Below the pieces are notes generated by a model that did no database searches, was not told the DNA's origin, and saw only the letters and a list, made by a program, of their open reading frames with translations. A stretch of 64,000 bases of DNA, from NCBI RefSeq assembly GCF_030413635.1, contig NZ_CP129235.1, positions 3,720,001 through 3,784,000 of the forward strand, written 5' to 3'. The position numbers and the translations under genes are program-made. This document shows, piece by piece, positions 44,628 to 53,600 of the stretch; the first letter of the stretch is position 1, and every line of letters starts with the position of its first letter. This DNA comes from Planococcus shenhongbingii (lineage in GTDB: Bacteria; Bacillota; Bacilli; Bacillales_A; Planococcaceae).

Positions 44628-45671
44628 CTATTCTTTTGAAAGTTCACGGATTGGATTGAACCACTCATCTTCAACCGGCGCAAAGCGTTCTTTTGCTGAT
44701 TTGAAGAATAGACCTGGTTCACCAGAATCTTCAGGGACAAAAATCTTTTCATTATTGGCGATTTCATCTGAAGTGAGCACTTCTTTTAATTTGTCGTAGT
44801 CTTGCTGCCCAAGAACTTCCATATTAGCTGCGAATGGTGCATTCAATACCGGAGTAACTCCCATTAGGGCGAATTCGCTGCCAGTAACCGTATTGAAAGG
44901 CTCTGCTGCATCGTCTTTCACTTTGTAAACTGATCCTACTGTATTGGGTTCGCCTTCTGCCACTTCGACGTAGTTTTCTACGCAAGTGTCACAGAATGCC
45001 GCCACTTCAGAACTATCATTCAACAGGTTGACTGCCGATCCTTGATGCGAGTTTCCAAACAGTACTTGAGAGAAGAGCGGTCCGCCTTCCATTAAATCTT
45101 CCGGTTTCAAATCTTCATAGCCTGATTTCTTTGAAAAATGCTCAATGATTGTAGAAGAAGGAACTACAAATCCTGATGTTGAACTATTCGACACGAAAGA
45201 CATGCTTTTCTGTTCCAAGGCATCCAATGAAAATTCTCCATCAGCTTTAAACTTGTCCTGATCGTCGACATTAACAGCGAGCCAGCTGTGATAAATAGCG
45301 TCGTCCAAAGTTCCGGATTCACCGGTAGGCACGACCAATGGTTCAACCGCATCGTTGCCGTTTTTCGCTTCGATATAGCCTTGTGCACCCATAAATGCCA
45401 AGTCCGCATTGTTGTTGACCAGCGTTTCAATGGCAATGGCGTAATCCGTTGTCAATTGATGTTCCACTTCTTTACCAGTCGCTTCTTCAATGACCCGGCC
45501 AATCTCGTCACGGGAAGACTTCATGTCTGTACCTGATTCGTTTGGATACCACACCACTTTGATAACATCATCCACTTCTGTTTTCCCTGCTTCTGCACTT
45601 CCATCCGAACATGCAGACAACAGTAAAGCCGCTCCCAAAAACATTGCCATTACCGAATTTTTCTTCTTCAT
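44628..45671 (-). CDS. phnD: Phosphonate-binding lipoprotein
   Basis: A 347-residue binding protein. The signal peptide ends LLLSAC (Cys21). Family features are VWYPNESGTDMKSSRDEIG, DLAFMGAQGYIEAKN and SFVSNSSTSGFVVPS. It also has a CDTC pair near residue 235, unusual for PhnD and possibly a disulfide outside the cell. It starts the importer half of the operon, 103 nt after the PHP phosphodiesterase gene. Confidence 0.9.
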   Translation of the reverse strand: MKKKNSVMAMFLGAALLLSACSDGSAEAGKTEVDDVIKVVWYPNESGTDMKSSRDEIGRVIEEATGKEVEHQLTTDYAIAIETLVNNNADLAFMGAQGYIEAKNGNDAVEPLVVPTGESGTLDDAIYHSWLAVNVDDQDKFKADGEFSLDALEQKSMSFVSNSSTSGFVVPSSTIIEHFSKKSGYEDLKPEDLMEGGPLFSQVLFGNSHQGSAVNLLNDSSEVAAFCDTCVENYVEVAEGEPNTVGSVYKVKDDAAEPFNTVTGSEFALMGVTPVLNAPFAANMEVLGQQDYDKLKEVLTSDEIANNEKIFVPEDSGEPGLFFKSAKERFAPVEDEWFNPIRELSKE

Positions 45672-45774
45672 GGTTAGTTAATTCTCCTTTTTAACTGATA
45701 TGAGCAGGCGCTCCTGCTTCGCTTGTTTCATTAGAACATAATCCAGGGCGGAAGAATCATAATTTACAGGAACT

Positions 45775-46599
45775 TCATAGATTCTTAAAACTATTTACAG
45801 CTATGGGACTCACAATATCCCCTACATCGATTGGCGCACCAAATGCCCCGTGGTAATCCGTTCCGCCGGTCAGCACCAGCCCATATTCCTCAGCGAGCTT
45901 TTCCACTTTCTGGTGGTCTTCCGCTGAATGATCCGGATGGTTGCGTTCAATGCCGCCAAGGCCTGCCTCCATAAGCTCCGGAATCAGCTCGTAGGAATCG
46001 AGCTGGCCGGGATGGGCTACAACAGCAAGCCCGTCGTCCGCCTTGATTGCCTTTACCGCTTCCAGTGCATCGATATATTCAATATCGCCTGCCGCAGGGC
46101 CCTGCCCTTTAAACAAGCGCTTGTAAAGCTGCTGATATTCACTAGAAGAATATTCCGCAGCAGTCAGCTCTTTCATGATGTGCTGTTTGTAGACGGTTCT
46201 TGATGGAAGAGCCGAAACGAGGATTGCTTCCAGATCCAGTTCGAATCCGGCCGCTTTGATCTGTTCGATTTGCCAAAGCGAATGGCGGTGGCGCTTTTCT
46301 GATAACTTGTCGCAAAGCGGTTTTATATGCTTGGCTTCTGGATTGTAGTTATAGCCGAGAATATGCACTTTCCGGTTCCGCTTAAAGTCGTATGCCGATA
46401 TCTCAATTCCCGGAATCGCTTTAATCCCGTATCCGGATGCCAGCACTTTGACTACAGGCCAGCCAGCTACTGTATCATGGTCAACAAAACTGATCGTTTT
46501 TACGCCGGAAGCTTTTGCCCGCTGCAATACATCCGCGACTGAATCTGAACCGTCGGAATAATGGCTATGAACGTGAAGGTCAGCTTTCAGCGCCAACAC
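45775..46599 (-). CDS. phnPP: PHP-domain cyclic phosphodiesterase of the C-P lyase pathway
   Basis: A 274-residue PHP-family metal hydrolase with DLHVHSHYSDGSDS, FVDHDTVAGW, AVVAHPGQLDSYEL and GGTDYHG, covering the metal ligands. In C-P lyase operons lacking phnP, a PHP enzyme (PhnPP) opens 5-phosphoribosyl 1,2-cyclic phosphate. Position directly after phnL and absence of a phnP gene support that role. The start is GTG 46599, overlapping phnL by 20 nt. Confidence 0.8.
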   Translation of the reverse strand: MLALKADLHVHSHYSDGSDSVADVLQRAKASGVKTISFVDHDTVAGWPVVKVLASGYGIKAIPGIEISAYDFKRNRKVHILGYNYNPEAKHIKPLCDKLSEKRHRHSLWQIEQIKAAGFELDLEAILVSALPSRTVYKQHIMKELTAAEYSSSEYQQLYKRLFKGQGPAAGDIEYIDALEAVKAIKADDGLAVVAHPGQLDSYELIPELMEAGLGGIERNHPDHSAEDHQKVEKLAEEYGLVLTGGTDYHGAFGAPIDVGDIVSPIAVNSFKNL

Positions 46600-47308
46600 C
46601 CACTTTTTCTTCGGCCACTGTCAATGTTCTTGACTGCATATCGTATACTTTGTCGCACAGCCCTTCCATGAACTCGATATCATGGAAAATCCCTACCAGT
46701 GTCGTGCCGTTTCTCTTAAGCTTTTCAATGATTTCCCGCACTTTGATCTTCGATTGCTGGTCAAGGCTTGCCGTTGGCTCATCAAGCAGCAATAACCGCG
46801 GTTTCTTGACCGTTGCCATGGCGATGTTCAAGCGCAGCTTTTCTCCGCCGGAAAACGTATTCGGGTAGCTGTCCCAGAGCTTTGGATCCAGTTCAAAATG
46901 AGTCAGCGCTTTTTCTGCTTCCAGCTCGGCCAGTTCCTCACTTTCACCCATCTCAAGCAAGGCGTTTACCACCAGCTGGCGGCATGTTGTTCTTGGCATG
47001 ACATTCAAAAACTGGGAGACGTAGCCGATTTCGTATTTGCGCAAATACAGCATCTGCCTTTCAGATATTTGAGAGAGATCAACTAACCCAAACTCTTCAG
47101 AGTTGTAAAGGATCCGCCCGGTATCCGGCAAATAAGTGCGGTAAATGCTTTTCAGAATGGTGGATTTCCCGCTGCCGCTTTTGCCGACGATGCCGATAAA
47201 TTCGCCGGACTCTAATGAAAAGGAGATGTTTTCGATGGCCGGCATGGTTTTATTCAAATGATGGATGGTGAATCTCTTGCCGAATCCTGCTATTTCCAAC
47301 ATTGACAT
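46580..47308 (-). CDS. phnL: C-P lyase complex ATPase-like subunit PhnL
   Basis: A 242-residue ABC-ATPase-like protein of the C-P lyase complex. It has Walker A GKSGSGKST, signature FSGGEKLR and Walker B LLLLDEPTASLD. The PhnL-specific stretch SQFLNVMPRTTCRQLVVNAL is present. It works with PhnG/H/I in coupling phosphonate to ATP. GAGAGGAGG lies before ATG 47308. Confidence 0.92.
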   Translation of the reverse strand: MSMLEIAGFGKRFTIHHLNKTMPAIENISFSLESGEFIGIVGKSGSGKSTILKSIYRTYLPDTGRILYNSEEFGLVDLSQISERQMLYLRKYEIGYVSQFLNVMPRTTCRQLVVNALLEMGESEELAELEAEKALTHFELDPKLWDSYPNTFSGGEKLRLNIAMATVKKPRLLLLDEPTASLDQQSKIKVREIIEKLKRNGTTLVGIFHDIEFMEGLCDKVYDMQSRTLTVAEEKVGVGAES

Positions 47309-47332
47309 GGTATTGCCTCCTCTCGCTTTGAG

Positions 47333-48514
47333 TTATTTCACACGGTAATTGGTGGTCGTGATCAGCGTACCGTTGACCATTGTTGCGGTCAGCATCGGAT
47401 AGCCGTCTTCCATGCGTTCAATCACCAGGATATCGGCTTTCTTGCCGACAGTTATTGATCCCAGTTCATGGTCCAACTGAACCGCTTTTGCCGGGTTCAA
47501 CGTAACCATCATGAACATGTCATGCAAATCGTTGCCATATTTCTCATGAAGGTCAAAAACGGCATGCAGCAAGGCAGACGGATAATAATCGCTGCACAGG
47601 ATGTCCATGCAGCCGTGCCCGATGGCTTCCGCTGCTGACAAGTTCCCGGAATGCGATCCGCCAAGCATGACGTTAGGTGCGCCTGCAATGGTGTAGAGTC
47701 CGAGCTGTTTCGCTTTCATCGCCACTTTCAGCGTGATTGGAAACTCACTGATTGTGGTTCCGAAGCTCTTCACCAAATCCAGTTTCTTGAAATCATCGTC
47801 ATCATGGGACGCTACAGCAATGCCTTTTGCCAAAGCGATGTCCGCCACTTCCTTGATTTTTTCAGTTGTCAGATACTCCGTACTTTGGCGCTCGGCAATC
47901 AGAACATTGACGTCTGCATCGGAAATATCGCGGTATCCTTTTAAAGTATCCCGGTAGACTTCCAGATTGCGGTATTGTCCCTGCCCGGGCGTATGGTCCA
48001 TGAACGACAGCAAATGGACCTTGCCGTCTTCGATATTTTTTACCAGCTGGCCGACTTCGTCGATATTGTCGATTTCAAAACGGGCATGGAGCCGGTGGCG
48101 GATCAGGTGCAGCCGGTTATGCGTCGCATCGATGGCGTCCACCATGCGCTGGATATTATGGGGATTGCGCATCGGTTTATGGGAAAATACATCTTCTTTG
48201 TAAAATGACAGCGAATGGAACATCGTCGTGATGCCGTGGCTGATCAGGATTTTTTCCGCTTCCCGCAGGCTGATGTCAAAATCCATCATGCTGGTTGGCC
48301 GGGGAGAGGCGATCGTTTCAATATAATCGGAGTGGATATCGATAAAACCCGGTGAAATAAAACCTCCGTTGGCATCAATCAATTGGGCATGCGGATAGTT
48401 TCTCACTTGCTGTTCAAGAATGATCTCTTGAATCGTCTCGCCTTCCACCACGACGGCGTGGCCTTCTAAAATTGTGGTTTCCGTTATGATTTTCCCATTA
48501 TGGATAATATACAA
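47333..48514 (-). CDS. phnM: RPnTP pyrophosphohydrolase PhnM
   Basis: A 393-residue amidohydrolase that removes pyrophosphate from ribose 1-phosphonate 5-triphosphate before C-P cleavage. GFIDIHSDYIE holds the metal histidine; SHDDDDF and LCSDYYPSALLHAV are further PhnM motifs. The start is TTG 48514, 9 nt after AGGAGG. Confidence 0.92.
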   Translation of the reverse strand: MYIIHNGKIITETTILEGHAVVVEGETIQEIILEQQVRNYPHAQLIDANGGFISPGFIDIHSDYIETIASPRPTSMMDFDISLREAEKILISHGITTMFHSLSFYKEDVFSHKPMRNPHNIQRMVDAIDATHNRLHLIRHRLHARFEIDNIDEVGQLVKNIEDGKVHLLSFMDHTPGQGQYRNLEVYRDTLKGYRDISDADVNVLIAERQSTEYLTTEKIKEVADIALAKGIAVASHDDDDFKKLDLVKSFGTTISEFPITLKVAMKAKQLGLYTIAGAPNVMLGGSHSGNLSAAEAIGHGCMDILCSDYYPSALLHAVFDLHEKYGNDLHDMFMMVTLNPAKAVQLDHELGSITVGKKADILVIERMEDGYPMLTATMVNGTLITTTNYRVK

Positions 48515-48527
48515 AGTACCGAACCTC

Positions 48528-49367
48528 CTAAAGTAATGAATACACCAATTGTTGCGTATACGGATGCTGCGGATCTTCCAGCACTTGGTCCGTCAGCCCT
48601 TGTTCAATAATTTCGCCATTCAGCATGACCACAGTGCGGTCTGCAAGCATTCGGATCACAGCCAGATCATGGGAAACCACAACCATGCTGATACCTAAAT
48701 CCCGCTGGATATTCTTGATCAAGTCCAGAACGTTGGCTTGCACTGACAGATCAAGCCCGGTAGTCACTTCATCCAAAAACAAGATGGGCGGATTGTTCGA
48801 TAGAGCCTTCGCAATTTGTACGCGCTGCTGCATGCCGCCCGAGAAATTTCGCGGTTCTTCTTTCATGCGATGAAGCGGAATGTGGACATTTTCCAACAGC
48901 CTCTTACCCGTTTCTTCCATCTCCCCTACGCGGCGGCTGCCGGCGGCAATCAGCTTTTCGGCGATATTCCCGATAGAGGAGAAATCCATTTTCAGTCCAT
49001 GGATCGGATTCTGGTATACCATGCCGAAATCGTGGTTACGGATGGCGCGTTTTTGCTGGGAAGATAAACCAAAGACATTTTTACCTGCAAGATGCGGCAC
49101 ATTGATATATGCCTCTCCTGACGTTACGTCAGTGTCGAAATAAAGGCATTGCATCATCGTTGACTTGCCGCTGCCGCTTTCCCCGACAACCCCCAGGATT
49201 TCACCGGCATATAAATCCAGTGACACATCGCGTACAGCATAAACCGTCCCGCAGGATGTGCAATAGTTTTTCTCTAATTGGCCAGCGTCTAAAGTGGCGC
49301 AGCGGGAACATCCCGGACCGAATTGTTTGCGCAGATTCCGCACTTGTAAAATCGGTGTTTCAGGCAT
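48528..49367 (-). CDS. phnK: C-P lyase complex ATPase-like subunit PhnK
   Basis: A 279-residue ABC-ATPase-like protein that docks on PhnJ. It has Walker A GESGSGKST, signature FSGGMQQR and Walker B ILFLDEVTTGLDL. An N-terminal insert holds Cys20, Cys23, Cys36 and Cys39 as two CxxC pairs, which look like a zinc ribbon and are absent from the E. coli protein as I recall it. It overlaps the phnJ end by 8 nt. Confidence 0.92.
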   Translation of the reverse strand: MPETPILQVRNLRKQFGPGCSRCATLDAGQLEKNYCTSCGTVYAVRDVSLDLYAGEILGVVGESGSGKSTMMQCLYFDTDVTSGEAYINVPHLAGKNVFGLSSQQKRAIRNHDFGMVYQNPIHGLKMDFSSIGNIAEKLIAAGSRRVGEMEETGKRLLENVHIPLHRMKEEPRNFSGGMQQRVQIAKALSNNPPILFLDEVTTGLDLSVQANVLDLIKNIQRDLGISMVVVSHDLAVIRMLADRTVVMLNGEIIEQGLTDQVLEDPQHPYTQQLVYSLL

Positions 49368-50226
49368 AGGCGCTTTCCACCTCGGCTTTCTTGTTATTGT
49401 TCAGTTGCTCCATGCAGAAACTGGTGTCATTGCATTGATGAGTGGTTTGGCCGGTTTCCGGGTCCACCAGTTCATCCATGAACACATCTTGAGCGCCACA
49501 AAGATAGCACTGTATACCTTCAAACGATTCTATTTGGAATGGATAATCCTCGAAAGCGAGCGATGCAACATCTGTGTACGGAGGAACGGCATAGATTTTT
49601 TTCTCGCGTCCAGCACCAAGCAGAATCAACGCCTCCGACTGATGCATTTTCGGGTTGTCAAAGCGTGGAATCGGGCTCGGAGCCATCACATAGCGCCCAT
49701 TGACATAAACCGGATGGTCTGCCGCTGTTGCGGTTTTTCCGTATTTCATAATCTGTTCAAACAGCATGAGCCATGCTCCACTGTAATCGTCTTCGGAATG
49801 CATCCGCTTTGTCATATATTCTCGGGCTTCGACCGGCCGGAGAGGTTCCGGCATCGGCACTTGCAGCACCAAAATCTGGTCTTTGGTCAATGGAACTTCC
49901 GGAATGCGATGGCGTGACTGGATCAAGTCCGCTTTTTCGGTTTGTTCCGTCACTTCGACTCCGGTTGTTTCCTGGACCAGCTTTTTAATGCTGACGGCGT
50001 TGACGGATTCATCGGCTCCCTGGTCAATCACTTTTAAAACATCCGTTTTGCCAATTAATGAAAGTGTCAGCTGAAGCCCTCCAGTTCCCCAGCCGCGTGC
50101 GATTGGCATCTCTCTTGAAGCAAACGGCACCTGGTAGCCGGGAATAGCGACGGCCTTTAAAGTGGCACGGCGGATTTCTTTTTTTGAGCCTTCATCAAAA
50201 AAGGCGAAATGTGTATTAGCTTTCAA
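49360..50226 (-). CDS. phnJ: C-P lyase catalytic subunit PhnJ
   Basis: A 288-residue radical-SAM enzyme that cleaves the carbon-phosphorus bond of ribose 1-phosphonate 5-phosphate. The cysteine array near the C-terminus fits CX2CX21CX5C exactly (from QCYLCG to CNDTSFC): the [4Fe-4S] ligands plus the radical cysteine. The glycine of the proposed glycyl radical lies in GWGTGGLQL. The start is TTG 50226 after AAAGGAG, overlapping phnI by 11 nt. Confidence 0.95.
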   Translation of the reverse strand: MKANTHFAFFDEGSKKEIRRATLKAVAIPGYQVPFASREMPIARGWGTGGLQLTLSLIGKTDVLKVIDQGADESVNAVSIKKLVQETTGVEVTEQTEKADLIQSRHRIPEVPLTKDQILVLQVPMPEPLRPVEAREYMTKRMHSEDDYSGAWLMLFEQIMKYGKTATAADHPVYVNGRYVMAPSPIPRFDNPKMHQSEALILLGAGREKKIYAVPPYTDVASLAFEDYPFQIESFEGIQCYLCGAQDVFMDELVDPETGQTTHQCNDTSFCMEQLNNNKKAEVESAYA

Positions 50227-51331
50227 TCGGCTGCACTCCTTTCTTCACTTGCCGGATACTGTCGAGCTTGGATTGGAATGTCACGTAATGTGGCATTTTC
50301 AAATGGGAGATAAATCCGGTAGATTCTACTGAATCGATGTGCAATAAGACAAATTCTTCATCATGGGTCGGGAAATCAGCTTCTGTATGCTCCAGACATT
50401 GATCCAGAATACTCATGGCAATGGCTTTTGTCTCGTTTTGCCCGTAACAAATGCCGTAGCCGATTTCGAACTCCAAGTCGTCTTCATTGCGGTCGTTTTT
50501 CACTTTTACCGGCACAAACGATTCCACTTCGGTGATACGGATGTCACCGATGTAAAATTCGTCGCCGTGGTCCTGTTCTGCTTCATTCGGATGGTCCACG
50601 TAAATCGGCATTCTGCCGACACGTACTTCTCCGACATTCGGATGGACTTGGCCGTATCCTCGAAGTGATGCATAGCCAAGTGCCGTGACTGCTCCAGTCT
50701 GGCCGCGTGTCAGGATTTGCAGCCTTGCACTGCGGCTGGACGGAAATTGCAAACTTTTCTTGGTAACATCATCCGGTGCGGCATCGTTTTTTTCATAAAT
50801 TTCAAACAAGCCTTCTTCTCGTAGGTAATCGACCACTTTCGGAAAATAAACCACTTCCTGAGCCGTTTCTGCGCTTTCCAATTGTTTTTTGTAATCGGTC
50901 AGCCATCTGCGGATTTCTCCTGGTTCTTCTTCCAGCAGATCGAAATCGAGCAAACGGTGAGTATAGTCATGCGTTGCTCCAAGGAGCTGGCCGCCCGGAA
51001 TATCCTTGAAGCTTGCAGAAATTCTCCGTTCGACAAACATCGATTCCGTCTCGACTGTCCGGCTATAATATTGGCGCGGCAAAGTGGAACGGTGGGCACG
51101 CATCAAAAATACGGCTTCTTCCATGCTGCCTTCTGCCTGTTTAATCGCCAGCGCAGCCAATTCAGGCGAATACAAGCTCGCTTCTGACATTACCTGGTCG
51201 ATCATGCCACGCATGGAAGATAGAATCACTTTAATCTCCAATATCTCTTCGTCTTTCAGGCGCTCATATTTCAAGCGGTTAATGGAAGCTTCAATTGCAT
51301 GAGTACCGCCCTTTACAGGTACATAGCCCAT
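50216..51331 (-). CDS. phnI: C-P lyase subunit PhnI
   Basis: A 371-residue nucleosidase subunit that displaces adenine from ATP to form the phosphonate-ribose triphosphate. It starts MGYVPVKGGTHAIEASINRL, nearly the family standard. Further PhnI segments are RRISASFKDIPGGQLLGATHDY and GYGQVHPNVGEVRVG. The gene begins immediately after the phnH stop. Confidence 0.95.
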   Translation of the reverse strand: MGYVPVKGGTHAIEASINRLKYERLKDEEILEIKVILSSMRGMIDQVMSEASLYSPELAALAIKQAEGSMEEAVFLMRAHRSTLPRQYYSRTVETESMFVERRISASFKDIPGGQLLGATHDYTHRLLDFDLLEEEPGEIRRWLTDYKKQLESAETAQEVVYFPKVVDYLREEGLFEIYEKNDAAPDDVTKKSLQFPSSRSARLQILTRGQTGAVTALGYASLRGYGQVHPNVGEVRVGRMPIYVDHPNEAEQDHGDEFYIGDIRITEVESFVPVKVKNDRNEDDLEFEIGYGICYGQNETKAIAMSILDQCLEHTEADFPTHDEEFVLLHIDSVESTGFISHLKMPHYVTFQSKLDSIRQVKKGVQPIES

Positions 51332-51925
51332 TTACTCCACCTCCGTCATAATTACTCGAGTTGTCCGGGGAATGCAGACAATACCAGAATCGTCATCCAC
51401 AAAGATCAAGTCGATGCCCATCGGATATTCCTTGATCCGGCTGCTGCGGGCTTTCCAAAAAGACTCCAGCATTCCGGCATGGAGGCTGGCATGGCTTTCG
51501 ATGCCCGGTCCTGATAAACTCAAGTTTCCTTCTTCAGCCAGCCCTTCGCTTTCGATAATCCATGTTGAAGATAGCTGGGGATCGATCAGGCTGCCAATCT
51601 TGCATTGCCGCATTGCCTGAAGCACATCTTCTTTGCTGGCGTTTTTTAGAATGATAACAAAATCTGCTTCTTCAATCGGTGCATATCTAGCTGAAGTATA
51701 TTCAGAAATTTTCTCGATCAGCTTTTGCTGATTTCCCGGTAAGATGTGGAACGTGACTTCCGCATCCAGTACTGTCATTGCACACAGCATCGTTGATTTT
51801 TTGCAAGGCAGCTCATAGTCCAGCTGTTTTGCTTCCTCCAGAACGGAAATGGTGCCTGGCCGTGACATGCTATGTAAAATTTTTCGGTAAACTTGCTGCA
51901 AATCGTGTATTTGATCAATCGCCAT
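51332..51925 (-). CDS. phnH: C-P lyase subunit PhnH
   Basis: A 197-residue subunit of the PhnGHIJ core. The PhnH start HDLQQVYRKILHSMSRPGTI and the later GPGIES…MGIDLIFVDD pattern fit the family. It lies between phnG and phnI and directly abuts phnI. Confidence 0.93.
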   Translation of the reverse strand: MAIDQIHDLQQVYRKILHSMSRPGTISVLEEAKQLDYELPCKKSTMLCAMTVLDAEVTFHILPGNQQKLIEKISEYTSARYAPIEEADFVIILKNASKEDVLQAMRQCKIGSLIDPQLSSTWIIESEGLAEEGNLSLSGPGIESHASLHAGMLESFWKARSSRIKEYPMGIDLIFVDDDSGIVCIPRTTRVIMTEVE

Positions 51926-51961
51926 TTTATCTCTCCTGAACTTGTAATGTAGTTTGTCGGA

Positions 51962-52384
51962 TTAAACTTCCATTGTTTCAAAACTGACTTTCGTCTCAAA
52001 CAGCTCTGCCTGTTCACGCGATTTTGCTTGCGCTATGTCTTTTTCCATTTCCAATAGAGGGTGCTGCCATTCGGCTGTTTCAGGCAAATCCGCTTTATAA
52101 GCAGCGTCAATAATTGCAAGGTTCCGGGCCAGCTCTTCTTTCATGCCTGCGACGATGCCGATGCCAATCTGGCCGCCGATTTCCACTTTCGCTTCGGTGA
52201 CAAGAACTTCACCGATATAGAACAGGGAGTTTTTTGCCGATTCCCTCATTTTAATCATGGTCATTCCATATTGCGGAGCAGAGATTTCCCGGCATTCATA
52301 TTTCTTTGCAATCGTTTCTGCAAATCCCCTGGCCAGCTGCTCATTTCCTTGAATCAGAATTTCAGTTCTTCTGCGTCTTTTCAT
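51962..52384 (-). CDS. phnG: C-P lyase subunit PhnG
   Basis: The 140-residue first structural gene of the operon. Family segments are PQYGMTMIKMRESAKNSLFY and LGEVLVTEAKVEIGGQIGIG-like IGEVLVTEAKVEIG. I start at ATG 52384 after GAAGGAGG; the longer frame upstream runs into an intergenic repeat and is not coding. It forms the PhnGHIJ complex with the next genes. Confidence 0.92.
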   Translation of the reverse strand: MKRRRRTEILIQGNEQLARGFAETIAKKYECREISAPQYGMTMIKMRESAKNSLFYIGEVLVTEAKVEIGGQIGIGIVAGMKEELARNLAIIDAAYKADLPETAEWQHPLLEMEKDIAQAKSREQAELFETKVSFETMEV

Positions 52385-52416
52385 ATTCGCTGCCTCCTTC
52401 GCTGTAAACTCATCGT

Positions 52417-52432
52417 AACTTGTCGCCAAGTT
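52417..52432. promoter_or_regulatory. Palindrome upstream of phnG, possible operator
   Basis: AACTTGTCGCCAAGTT is a 16-bp inverted repeat (6-bp arms), 33 nt before the phnG start. It may bind the adjacent PhnF-type regulator or form a short hairpin in the leader. Confidence 0.4.
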
Positions 52433-52479
52433 GCTGTGTTTTAAGGTACGGTAAAGCTTGTGTAAAGCATCTTCACAAT

Positions 52480-52615
52480 AAGAAAAGTGGAAGCGCCGGG
52501 GTAGATTCGACGGGCATAAGACAGACCAGCGAAGTGGCGGTCTTTGCCACACAGCTGGGTTGGCTTATGACTCTAGAATCTGGGCGCTGAAGTCTGGACA
52601 ATAAGAAAAGTGGAA
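52480..52615. repeat. Dispersed repeat with AGAAAAGTGGAAGC ends
   Basis: AATAAGAAAAGTGGAAGC occurs at about 52478 and again at about 52601 as direct copies. Between them lies GACGGGCATAAGACAGACC and a pairing stretch GGCTTATG. This differs from the CCGCGGGC repeats and resembles another known Bacillaceae intergenic element. Confidence 0.55.
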
Positions 52616-52642
52616 GCTAGAAATCTCTACTTTTTAAAAAAG

Positions 52643-52677
52643 AAAAAAGCAGGCGACAGAGAAACTCTGTCGCCTGC
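52643..52677 (-). terminator. Terminator of phnF
   Basis: GCAGGCGACAGAG pairs perfectly with CTCTGTCGCCTGC, followed by a T run on the minus strand, just past the phnF stop. Confidence 0.88.
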
Positions 52678-52682
52678 TTGGC

Positions 52683-53399
52683 TTAATCCATTGTGATATC
52701 GTATTTAAACTTATCACTGCGGTATAGGATTTTCGTATGCTCTAATATATTCCCTTCCTTGGCATCGACACAATCACTTTCCACTACAATGAGCGGCACC
52801 AGGCTTTTACAGGACAGGAGCTGCTGTTCTTTTGAAGACGGGAAAGTAATGCTTAAAAGAGACTTTCGGCTGGCAAATTCCGTATAGCCAAGCTTTCGAT
52901 AATAGGCGAACATGGAACCGATTTGACGGCCATCTTCCCCGATGTCCGGAAACATCGCTTCATTGACATATGAACTGTGGATGGCAATCGGCTCGCCGTC
53001 AAGCAGCCGCAGACGGGAAATTTTATAAACTGTACCGTTTTCCGGCGCATTTAAAATTCTATAGATCCGTGCGTCAAAACCGATTTTTTCGCAATTGATG
53101 TTGCGCGTCTCCAAATTATAGCCTGCTTGTTTCATTTTTTCCGTAAAGCTCGTTTTAGCCGTTAAGTGCAATTGGATTTGCAACGACTCTTCTTTCAAAT
53201 ACCGTCCTTTGCCTTGCTTCGAATAAATATAGCCCCGTTCCTCGAGCTTTAACAAAGCATTTCGAACAGTCATGCGGGGTACCCCATATTTTTCGGCAAG
53301 CTCATTTTCCGAAGGCAATTTTTCACCGGATTTAAAAGCTTTAGAGGTGATTTTCTGCATTAAATCATCCAGTATTAATGTTTCTTTATCTTCAGAGAT
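52683..53399 (-). CDS. phnF: PhnF-type GntR/UTRA regulator, probable AUC start
   Basis: A 225-residue form from ATG 53360 contains the winged helix LPSENELAEKYGVPRMTVRNA and a C-terminal UTRA ligand domain. That start cuts into the first helix usual in GntR proteins. The frame stays open upstream (ISEDKETLILDDL), and the only strong ribosome site, AGGAGG, lies 7 nt before an ATC codon at 53399; there is no ATG, GTG or TTG there. I therefore give the ATC as the likelier start. It probably represses the phn operon in the absence of a phosphonate or phosphate signal. Confidence 0.75.
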   Translation of the reverse strand: MSEDKETLILDDLMQKITSKAFKSGEKLPSENELAEKYGVPRMTVRNALLKLEERGYIYSKQGKGRYLKEESLQIQLHLTAKTSFTEKMKQAGYNLETRNINCEKIGFDARIYRILNAPENGTVYKISRLRLLDGEPIAIHSSYVNEAMFPDIGEDGRQIGSMFAYYRKLGYTEFASRKSLLSITFPSSKEQQLLSCKSLVPLIVVESDCVDAKEGNILEHTKILYRSDKFKYDITMD

Positions 53400-53564
53400 G
53401 ATAGCTCCTCCTTTTGCTGGCAGCTTTCTTTTACTAGTTATAATACCATTGCTATCGCATTATAGGATAAGCCTCTTTTTATAGAAGCAATAAATTGATT
53501 TCCACCTCGCTCAATAAGCACTTGTTATATTGCAGAAATGAGATTCCCTCTATAAAACTTCACA

Positions 53565-53591
53565 CAAAAAAGGAGGAACCGAAGTCCCTCC
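53565..53591 (-). terminator. UUCG-loop terminator
   Basis: On the minus strand GGAGGGAC pairs with GTTCCTCC around a TTCG tetraloop, followed by TTTTTT. It lies after the first dehydrogenase gene. Confidence 0.85.
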
Positions 53592-53600
53592 TCTAATTGC

